Below are positions 30,782 to 36,705 of a stretch of 36,705 nucleotides of DNA, in pieces. Below the pieces are notes generated by a model that saw only the letters and a list, made by a program, of their open reading frames with translations, made no database searches and was not told the origin of the DNA. Source of the DNA: JACVRW01 sp036519295 (GTDB lineage Bacteria; Actinomycetota; Thermoleophilia; Solirubrobacterales; Thermoleophilaceae); assembly GCA_036519295.1 (NCBI GenBank), contig DATDLN010000051.1, positions 1-36,705 of the forward strand, in the 5' to 3' direction. Position numbers and translations under genes: made by a program. Each line of letters opens with the position of its first letter. Position 1 is the first letter of the stretch.

Positions 30782-32448
30782 CAGCAGAGCCACAGACAGC
30801 GCAGCAGGCGCTCGCCGCCGGGCACGAGTCCCTGGCGCGAGGCGCGTGGGACGAGGCGCGCACGAGCTTCGAGACGGCGCTCGCCGAAGGGGAGTCCGCC
30901 GAGGCCTGGGAGGGGCTCGGCTGGGCGGGCTGGTGGCTGCACGATGCCGAGCTGACCATGCGCGCGCGGGAGCGTGCCTTCCGCGCCTTCCGAACCGCCG
31001 GCGACCGGGCCGGCGCCGGCCGGGTGGCGGCATGGTTGGCATCGGACTTTCTCGAGTTCCGCGGGGAGGACGCCCCGGCGCGCGGCTGGCTCGAGCGTGG
31101 CCGTCGCATGCTCGACGGGCTCCCGGAGCGCGAGGAGCACGGTTGGCTGGCGCTCAACGAGGGCTCGTACGTGCTGAACGTGAGCGGCGACCTCGAGGAG
31201 GCGGCCGCCCTCGGCGGGAGGGCGACCGCGCTCGGGCAGGCGCTCGGCGTGCCCGATCTGGAGGCCGTCGGTCTCGCCCTGGAGGGCATCACGATGGTGC
31301 GGCGCGGCGGGGTCGAGGACGGCATGCGCCTGCTGGACGAGGCATCGGCGATCGCCGCGGGGGAGGAGCTCCGCTGGCCGATCTCGCAGGGCTGGGCGCT
31401 CTGCTACCTGATCTCGGCATGTGAGGGAGTGGGCGACTTTCCGCGCGCCACGCAGTGGTGCGAGGCGGCGCGGGGGATCGCCGAGCGCTGGAACGCGCGT
31501 CAGATGATCGGGGTCTGTCGCAGCGCGTACGGCAACGTGCTGGCCACGGGTGGGGACTGGCCCGCGGCCGAGCTCGAGCTGACGGCGGCCGTGGTGGACC
31601 TCGAGGCCGCGCGCCCCGCGATGGCCGCCGGCGGGGTGGCCCGGCTGGGGGAGCTGCGCGCCCGTCAGGGCCGAGCCGACGAGGCGCGCACCTTGTTCGA
31701 GCGCGCGGGTTCGCACCCCCGCGGGCTGGTCGGCCTCGGGAGGCTGGCGCTCGACGCGGATGACCCGGCCGCCGCGGTCGACGCCGCCGGGCGGGTTCTG
31801 CGCCGCCTGCCGGAGGGATCGGTGCTCGACCGCCTGCCGGCCCTCGAGCTCCTCGTGCGCGCCCGCGCGCGTCGGGGCGAGGTCGATGCCGCGCGTGAGG
31901 GATGCACCGAGCTCGAGCGCATCGGCGCCGACCTCGGCACGCCCTACGTGCGCGGGCGAACGCGGCTCGTGGCGGCTCAGGTGGCGGCCGCCGGCGGCGA
32001 TCACGAGCTCGCACGCCGGGCCTCCGAGGACGCGGTGGACCTGCTCGTCGAGGCGGGTGCGGCCCACGAGACGGCCCTGGCCCGCCTCGAGGTGGCCCAG
32101 GCGCTCGCCGGCCTCGGGCGCGACGAGGCAGCGGCCGCCGAGCTGCGGACCGCGCGGGACGCCCTCGTCGCGCTCGGCGCGGAACGGGACGTCGCGCGCG
32201 TGGACGCCGCAGCGGCGGGCGACGGCCGGGAGCGCGAGGCCGAACGGCGATCGCTCGGGGAGCTCACTCCGAGGGAGCTGGAGGTGCTGCGATTGGTCGC
32301 CCAGGGGCTCAGCGACGCGGAGATCGCCGACCGGCTGGTGCTGAGCCAGCACACCGTGCACCGCCACGTGGCGAACGTGCGGGTGAAGCTGCGGCTGCCC
32401 TCACGGGCGGCCGCCGTGGCGTACGCGGCCCAGGCCGGCCTTTTGTAG
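30760..32448 (+). CDS. LuxR-type transcriptional regulator with TPR-like sensor region
   Basis: 562 residues from ATG 30760 (556 from ATG 30778; cannot decide). The body is a run of TPR-like helix pairs (ALAAGHESLARGAWDEARTSFETAL, AWEGLGWAGWWLHD, and so on), with no ATPase domain. The last 65 residues are a LuxR helix-turn-helix: LTPRELEVLRLVAQGLSDAEIADRLVLSQHTVHRHVANV. This matches the short LuxR regulators with N-terminal TPRs common in Actinobacteria. The likely target is the oxidase gene downstream, before which an inverted repeat lies at 32466-32497. The open frame extends upstream to 30256 only by joining the broken SnoaL gene. Confidence 0.82.
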   Translation: MGCEQPMAAEPQTAQQALAAGHESLARGAWDEARTSFETALAEGESAEAWEGLGWAGWWLHDAELTMRARERAFRAFRTAGDRAGAGRVAAWLASDFLEFRGEDAPARGWLERGRRMLDGLPEREEHGWLALNEGSYVLNVSGDLEEAAALGGRATALGQALGVPDLEAVGLALEGITMVRRGGVEDGMRLLDEASAIAAGEELRWPISQGWALCYLISACEGVGDFPRATQWCEAARGIAERWNARQMIGVCRSAYGNVLATGGDWPAAELELTAAVVDLEAARPAMAAGGVARLGELRARQGRADEARTLFERAGSHPRGLVGLGRLALDADDPAAAVDAAGRVLRRLPEGSVLDRLPALELLVRARARRGEVDAAREGCTELERIGADLGTPYVRGRTRLVAAQVAAAGGDHELARRASEDAVDLLVEAGAAHETALARLEVAQALAGLGRDEAAAAELRTARDALVALGAERDVARVDAAAAGDGREREAERRSLGELTPRELEVLRLVAQGLSDAEIADRLVLSQHTVHRHVANVRVKLRLPSRAAAVAYAAQAGLL

Positions 32449-32465
32449 CGCCGGCCGCCTGGCCG

Positions 32466-32497
32466 ATTCCGGCCATCTTCGCCAGATGGCCGGGAAT
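32466..32497. promoter_or_regulatory. 13-bp inverted repeat upstream of the second oxidase
   Basis: ATTCCGGCCATCT (32466-32478) is complementary to 32484-32497 with one extra G, loop TCGCC. Its centre is about 56 bases before the predicted transcription start at 32538. Operator for the LuxR regulator, or its terminator (17 bases after that gene's stop). Confidence 0.45.
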
Positions 32498-32524
32498 GGT
32501 GAAGCCCGGCCCGCCGTCCCTGCT

Positions 32525-32530
32525 TAGCGT
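32525..32530 (+). promoter_or_regulatory. -10 box TAGCGT for the second oxidase
   Basis: Ends seven bases before the ATG at 32538; no Shine-Dalgarno in the gap, consistent with a leaderless mRNA. Confidence 0.4.
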
Positions 32531-32537
32531 GGTGCAC

Positions 32538-33929
32538 ATGATCTCGCGCACCGACGCAACAGCACTCGACGAAATCCGCTCTCGTCTCCCCGGCGCCGTC
32601 CACGAACCCGGCGATCCCGAGTACGCGGAGGCGTGCACGCTCTTCAACTCCATGATCGAGCGCCGGCCGGCGCTCGTGGCCCGCTGCGAGACGCCCGACG
32701 ACGTGATCGCCGCGCTCGCCCTCGCCCGCGAGCGGGACCTCGATATCGCCGTGCGTGCGGGCGGGCACTCGGTCGCCGGGCTCTCGCTCGTGGACGACGG
32801 CCTCGTCATCGACGTGCGCGGCATGTCCGGCATCGAGGTCGATGCCGAGCGGCGAATCGCCCGCGTGGGCGCCGGCGTGACGTGGGCCCAGCTCGACCGC
32901 GCCACCCAGCCATATGGTCTCGCCACGACCGGGGGCCGCGTGTCGACCACCGGCGTGGCCGGGCTCACGCTGGGCGGAGGGTCCGGCTGGCTCGAGCGCA
33001 AGCACGGGCTGGCCTGCGACAACCTCCTGGCGGTCGAGCTCGTGACCGCCGACGGCGAGCTCGTGCGCGCCTCGGAGGACGAGCACCCCGAGCTGTTCTG
33101 GGCGCATCGCGGCGGCGGCGGCAACTTCGGCGTCGTCACGTCGTTCGAGTTCCGCCTGCACCCGCTCGAGTCCGAGGTCCTCGCCGGGCTGGCGCTCTAT
33201 CCCGCCGAGCGGGGGCGCGAGCTGCTGGCCCTCTACCGGGACGTAATGCGGGACGCACCGGAGGAGCTCAGCCTGGCGTGCGGATATCTCACTGCGCCCG
33301 CCGAGCCGGACATCCCGGAGCACCTGCACGGCCGGCTCGTCGTGGCCATCCTCGGCATGCACGCCGGTCCCGTCGAGGCGGGGGAGGAGGCGCTGGGCGA
33401 GCTGCGGGCGTTCGGGCCGCCGGAGGTCGACTTCTTCGGGCCCATGCCCTACCCGGACTTCCAGTGCATGATCGACGACCCGCCCGGCTACCGGAACTAC
33501 TGGACCGACGAGCACCTGACGGACCTGCCGGACGCGGCGATCGAGGCGATCGCCAGCCGGTCCGAGGAGCTCCCGCCGGGTCCCGCCCAGCTCTTCATCG
33601 TCGCGTGGGGCGGCGCGGTGGCGCGAGCGTCGGAGGAGGCCTCGCCGCTGGGCGGCCGCGACGCCAGGTTCGTGGTGCACCCGTTCGCCCTCTGGGAGGA
33701 CCCCGCGGACGACGAGCGCATGATCTCGTGGGCGCGCGCCTTCCGAGAGGACCTGCGCGAGTTCGCCACGGGCGCCGTCTACCTCAACTTCATCGGCGAT
33801 GAGGGCGAGGCGCGTGTGCGCGCGGGCTACGGGCCGCGCAGCTACGACCGCCTGGCGCGCATCAAGGCCGAGTGGGATCCGGAGAACGTGTTCCGTGCGA
33901 GCGGCAACGTGGCGCCGTCGACAGGCTGA
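32538..33929 (+). CDS. FAD-dependent oxidase, berberine-bridge-enzyme-like (paralogue 2)
   Basis: 463 residues, colinear with the oxidase at 28622: FNSMIERRPALVARCETPDD, AVRAGGHSVAGLSLVDDG (His for covalent FAD), TTGVAGLTLGGGSGWLERKH, HRGGGGNFGVVTSFEFRLH, and the BBE tail YLNFIGDEGEARVRAGYG, YDRLARIKAEWDPENVFRA. It has GLACDNLL where paralogue 1 has GLAIDNLL. Most of the core is shared but the substrate half (about 220-400) differs, so substrates probably differ. ATG start chosen from the -10 box and the family N-terminus; the frame is open further upstream through the LuxR gene, which is a shadow. Confidence 0.88.
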   Translation: MISRTDATALDEIRSRLPGAVHEPGDPEYAEACTLFNSMIERRPALVARCETPDDVIAALALARERDLDIAVRAGGHSVAGLSLVDDGLVIDVRGMSGIEVDAERRIARVGAGVTWAQLDRATQPYGLATTGGRVSTTGVAGLTLGGGSGWLERKHGLACDNLLAVELVTADGELVRASEDEHPELFWAHRGGGGNFGVVTSFEFRLHPLESEVLAGLALYPAERGRELLALYRDVMRDAPEELSLACGYLTAPAEPDIPEHLHGRLVVAILGMHAGPVEAGEEALGELRAFGPPEVDFFGPMPYPDFQCMIDDPPGYRNYWTDEHLTDLPDAAIEAIASRSEELPPGPAQLFIVAWGGAVARASEEASPLGGRDARFVVHPFALWEDPADDERMISWARAFREDLREFATGAVYLNFIGDEGEARVRAGYGPRSYDRLARIKAEWDPENVFRASGNVAPSTG

Positions 33930-35163
33930 TCGCGGCGACGCCCCGCTGATCGTCGGGGCCGTCGGGATCTCCGCGCTCGGCGACTTCCTGCTCTGGATCC
34001 CGCTGACGCTGCACCTGCAGCGCATGACCGGGTCGGGAGTGGCGGTCGCCGGGCTGATGATCTGCCTCTGGGCGCCGGTCGTTCTGCTGGCGCCCGCGGC
34101 GGGTCTGCTCGCCGACCGCGTCGAGACGCGCAGGCTGTTGATCTGCGCCTCGCTGGCCCAGGCGGCGATCGCGGCCTCGCTCGCGCTGGCGCTCGACTCC
34201 GCCGCGGCGATCCTCGCCCTGGCGGCGCTCCTGGGAGTGGGCTTCGCCGTGGCGCAGCCGGCCGAGTTCGCGCTCGTCCCGGCGATCGCCGGCTGCCGTC
34301 GCCTCGCGGCGCTGAACGGACGCGTGGAGACGGCGCGCTACCTGGGCATGACGGCCGGGCCGCTGATCGGGGGCGCGCTCGCCGCGGCCGGCGGCACCAC
34401 GGTGGCGATGCTCGTGAACGCAGGAACCTTCGTCTGCGTCGCGCTCGCCGGCGCCCTGCTGCGCACCCGGCGCGAGCCCGAGGCGGACCCGAGCGAAGAG
34501 CGATCCCGGGCGCGGGACGGAATCGTGCACCTGTTCCGCGACCGGACCCTGGGCACCGTGCTCGCCGTGGTCTTCGTCTCGCTGCTGTTCATGAGCGCGT
34601 CGATCACCGCCGAGGTGTTCTTTCTGAAGGAGGACCTCGGCGCCGGCGACGCCCTCTACGGCGTGGTCTTCTCGTGCTGGACCGTGGGAATGGTGTTCGG
34701 GGCGCTGGTGGTCTCCCGGCGCGTCCCGGCCGCGGCGATGCCGACGGTGGCGCTCGCCGCGGTGGCGGTGCAGGGCGCGGGCCTGGGGCTCCCCACCGCC
34801 TGGCTCGTCCTCGGTTTCGCGGGTGCGACGTGGTTCACCGGCGGGATCGGTCACGGCGTGAAGAACGTGCTGGCCCGCACGCTGATCCAGGAGCGCGTGC
34901 CGGCGCGCCTGCACGGCCGGGCCTTCGCGGCCTACAACGGACTTCGGAACGGCGCTGAGCTGGTGGCCCTCGCGGCGGGCGGACTGCTCGTGGCGGCCGT
35001 GGGAGCGCGGCCCAGGCTGGCCCTGGCGGGAGCGATGCCGGTGCTGGCCGCTGTGGCGGGCGTCATCGCCTATCGGCGCGGAGCGGCCGGCGCGCGGCGG
35101 CGGCCGGGAGGGCGGCAGGACCCGAGGTCTCCAGAAGTTTCTTCAGTGACTTTGTCGACTTAG
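33895..35163 (+). CDS. MFS transporter (efflux type)
   Basis: About 422 residues from a GTG at 33895 that overlaps the oxidase by 35 bases; the start is uncertain, since no ATG or GTG lies between it and the first membrane segment. Some 10-12 membrane helices follow, starting PLIVGAVGISALGDFLLWIP. The MFS loop motif is in GLLADRVETRRLLI, and VETARYLGMTAGPLIGGAL fits the helix 4-5 region. It resembles the MFS_3/enterobactin-exporter-like group (AALNGRVETAR). Overlap with the oxidase suggests export of its product or substrate, but no substrate can be named. Confidence 0.82.
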   Translation: MRAATWRRRQADRGDAPLIVGAVGISALGDFLLWIPLTLHLQRMTGSGVAVAGLMICLWAPVVLLAPAAGLLADRVETRRLLICASLAQAAIAASLALALDSAAAILALAALLGVGFAVAQPAEFALVPAIAGCRRLAALNGRVETARYLGMTAGPLIGGALAAAGGTTVAMLVNAGTFVCVALAGALLRTRREPEADPSEERSRARDGIVHLFRDRTLGTVLAVVFVSLLFMSASITAEVFFLKEDLGAGDALYGVVFSCWTVGMVFGALVVSRRVPAAAMPTVALAAVAVQGAGLGLPTAWLVLGFAGATWFTGGIGHGVKNVLARTLIQERVPARLHGRAFAAYNGLRNGAELVALAAGGLLVAAVGARPRLALAGAMPVLAAVAGVIAYRRGAAGARRRPGGRQDPRSPEVSSVTLST

Positions 35164-35171
35164 AAGAGCCG

Positions 35172-35216
35172 CGCGTTCGACCTTTTGCTGCCATATCCCG
35201 CGGAAGGTCGAACGCG
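35172..35216 (-). repeat. Palindromic intergenic repeat, copy B (inverted relative to copy A)
   Basis: CGCGTTCGACCTT (35172-35184) and AAGGTCGAACGCG (35204-35216) form a perfect 13-bp inverted repeat around a 19-base core. Read on the minus strand it aligns with 30190-30232 over its whole length. It lies between the convergent MFS and glutamine-synthetase genes, nine bases after the MFS stop. Confidence 0.75.
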
Positions 35217-35245
35217 TCGAGTGCCGCCCGCCGCCGAGCCCCCTT

Positions 35246-35273
35246 CGGTGCCGTCGTTGGCCTCGCGGCACCG
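35246..35273. terminator. Hairpin between the convergent MFS and GlnT genes
   Basis: CGGTGCCG (35246-35253) pairs with CGGCACCG (35266-35273), 12-base loop, 40 bases beyond the GlnT stop. Together with copy B of the repeat it may terminate both genes. Confidence 0.45.
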
Positions 35274-35312
35274 CGCGTTATCGCTCCGAGCGCAAGCGCT
35301 GGAGGAGAAACG

Positions 35313-36692
35313 TCAGAACAGCTGCAGGTAGCGGTCGATCTCCCACTGGGTGACCTGGTCGTGCCATTCCTTGAACTCGGCCTGCTTGGTGCGCACGAAG
35401 TAGTCGACGTAGTCCTCGGTGGCAGTCGCGCCGAGCCCGGCGCGCAGGACGTCGTCGCGCTCCAGCTCGCGCGTGGCGTCGAGCAGGTTGGCGGGTAGGA
35501 GCTCCACACCCAGCTCGGCGCGCCGCTCGTCGGTCAGCTCGTGGAGGTTCAGCTCGGTGGTGGGCTCGCCGGGGTCGAGCTTCCGCTCGATCCCGTCGAG
35601 GCCGGCCGCCAGCACCACGGCGGCGCCCAGGTAGGGGTTGCACGAGCCGTCGACGGTGCGGTCCTCCACCCTCCCGGGCGCCGGCACACGCAGCATCTGG
35701 GTGCGGTTGTTGTAGCCGTAGCTCACGTAGACGGGGGCCCAGCTCGAGCCGCTGCGGGTGCCCACCACGAGCCGCTTGTACGAGCCGACGGTCGGCGCCG
35801 TGACCGCGATGTAGGCCCGGGCGTGGGCCTTCAGCCCGCCGATGAAGTGGTAGGCCAGCTCGGAGAGGCCCATGCCGCGAGGGTCGTCGGAGGGGTCCAC
35901 TTCGAACAGGTTCTCGCCGTCCTTCCACAGGCTCATGTGGAAGTGCGCGCCGTTGCCGGTCAGGTGGTCGAACGGCTTGGGCATGAAGGTGGCGATCAGG
36001 CCGCGCTCCTGCGCCAGCGATTCGACCATGTAGCGGAAGAAGATCGCCCGGTCGCAGGTGGTGAGCGCCTGCGCGAAGTCGAAGTTCTGCTCGAACTGGC
36101 CGTTCGCGTCCTCGTGGTCGGTGGCGTAGTTGTTCCAGCCGAGCCAGGTGACGTTGCGGGCGACCTGGGAGACGAAGTCGAGGTTGCGGGTCAGGCCGCG
36201 CATGTCGTAACAGGGCTGATCCAGGTTGTCGAGCGGGTCCGCGAGCTCGATCGTGCCGTCGTCGCGCCTTCGGACCAGGAAGTACTCGAGCTCGGTCCCG
36301 AGCATGAACTCGTAGCCGAGCGAGCGTGCGCGCTCGAGCTGGCGCCGCAGGATCGTCCGCGGGCAGTAGGGCCACTCCTCACCCTCCACGTGCACGTCGC
36401 AGGCAAGGCGTGCCACCTCGGGACGCCAGGGAAGCGGAGTGAACGTGGTGATGTCCGGCATCGCCGCCATGTCGGGATCGTTCGGTTGCTGGCCGATCGC
36501 GCCCGCGGCGAAGCCCGCGAAGCCGGCGCCCTCGCTCAGCAGGTCGTCGAGAAGGCGCGCCGGCACGAGCTTCGCGTTCGGCTTGCCGTACATGTCGACG
36601 AACTGGGCAAAGAGGAATTCCACATCGTGTTCTCGGATGTAGCGCTCGACGTCCTCGCGCGACTCGGGCGCGGTGAGGGGCTGGCCGTTCAT
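35313..36692 (-). CDS. Glutamine synthetase family protein, GlnT-like (type III glutamate-ammonia ligase or gamma-glutamylmethylamide synthetase)
   Basis: 459 residues. The beta-grasp N-domain (EFLFAQFVDMYGKPNAKLVP) is followed by the catalytic domain: LGTELEYFLV (metal Glu), DHEDANGQFEQNFDFA, GNGAHFHMSLW (metal His), the RSGSSWAPVY loop and NNRTQMLRVPAPGRVEDR. The 'DANGQFE' and 'AGFAGFAAGAIGQ' patterns are those I associate with GlnT/GMAS proteins, not the main GlnA. It ligates an amine or ammonia to glutamate with ATP; the amine is not decided by sequence. No adenylylation-site loop was recognised. A TACCTT box lies six bases before the ATG (minus strand, 36699-36704), a leaderless start at the window edge. 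Confidence 0.86.
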   Translation of the reverse strand: MNGQPLTAPESREDVERYIREHDVEFLFAQFVDMYGKPNAKLVPARLLDDLLSEGAGFAGFAAGAIGQQPNDPDMAAMPDITTFTPLPWRPEVARLACDVHVEGEEWPYCPRTILRRQLERARSLGYEFMLGTELEYFLVRRRDDGTIELADPLDNLDQPCYDMRGLTRNLDFVSQVARNVTWLGWNNYATDHEDANGQFEQNFDFAQALTTCDRAIFFRYMVESLAQERGLIATFMPKPFDHLTGNGAHFHMSLWKDGENLFEVDPSDDPRGMGLSELAYHFIGGLKAHARAYIAVTAPTVGSYKRLVVGTRSGSSWAPVYVSYGYNNRTQMLRVPAPGRVEDRTVDGSCNPYLGAAVVLAAGLDGIERKLDPGEPTTELNLHELTDERRAELGVELLPANLLDATRELERDDVLRAGLGATATEDYVDYFVRTKQAEFKEWHDQVTQWEIDRYLQLF

Positions 36693-36705
36693 GGCGGCAA
36701 GGTAT

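Noticed and set aside
30256..32448. One long frame that would fuse the SnoaL-like domain to the LuxR-TPR regulator
   Set aside because: The stretch joining them (about 30520-30760) has no family likeness, while another frame continues the SnoaL domain to its own stop. The fusion is an accident of high GC.
31902..33929. Oxidase 2 frame extended 212 codons upstream
   Set aside because: The extension is an Arg/Gly/Ala-rich shadow of the LuxR gene. The ATG at 32538 has a -10 box and gives the family N-terminus.
1..36705. tRNA, rRNA, CRISPR arrays, integrase or insertion sequence genes
   Set aside because: None seen. The gaps were read on both strands; no cloverleaf-like or regularly spaced repeat arrays were found by eye, though a covariance search was not possible.

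Overview
This window is high-GC DNA that looks like an actinobacterium, most plausibly of the Thermoleophilia (Solirubrobacterales-like). That placement is inferred from several signs: an InhA-type enoyl reductase with a MaoC-fold dehydratase instead of FabZ, ClpC with a long acidic tail, large STAND and LuxR regulators, and the gene order ftsH - folP-folB-folK - coaX - lysS - clpC. From memory, this is the order of the Mycobacterium tuberculosis Rv3610c-Rv3596c block, with folE, panC and panD not seen here. No rRNA, tRNA, CRISPR array, integrase or transposase was found.

Layout. 1-1026: 3' part of ftsH. 1029-1434: two gene stumps (alpha/beta hydrolase and TetR) joined tail-out at a deletion junction. 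1603-2730: a small secreted protein and a HAD phosphatase, convergent. 2754-4483: folate operon folP-folB-folK. 4594-6566: a CxxC/CxxC mini-protein and a GAF histidine kinase/NarL-type regulator pair. 6670-15049: a nearly complete type II fatty-acid synthesis operon (fabD-fabH-fabG-acpP-fabF-accD-type carboxyltransferase-SGNH hydrolase-maoC-fabI) running into coaX. 15102-18373: a frameshifted DUF559-type nuclease gene, a GntR/FCD regulator and a Tat-exported LVIVD-repeat protein. 18717-25113: dus, greA, lysS, a lipoprotein on the opposite strand, and clpC. 25249-33929: two successive 'large regulator + berberine-bridge-like FAD oxidase' modules, separated by a decarboxylase stump and a frameshifted SnoaL-like gene. 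33895-35163: an MFS exporter. 35313-36692 (minus): a GlnT-type glutamine synthetase homologue.

How it works together. The core is a growth module: folates, acyl chains (initiation, elongation, reduction, carboxyltransferase), the first step of CoA synthesis, lysyl-tRNA charging, transcript cleavage (GreA) and proteolysis (FtsH, ClpC). Many fab genes overlap by 4-8 bases, so translation is probably coupled. Around the core lies accessory, decaying material: stumps, single-base frameshifts and palindromic intergenic repeats.

Regulatory signals. At least eight genes have a TAnnnT-like -10 box only 6-8 bases before the start codon, which implies leaderless mRNAs. Two near-identical ACCCCCC/GGGGGGT palindromes lie about 51 bases before two different starts. 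A perfect 25-bp inverted repeat sits in the 5' end of fabH. Two families of dispersed intergenic repeats were found (12338/20253 and 30190/35172). All functions are read from motifs by eye; no database search was run.
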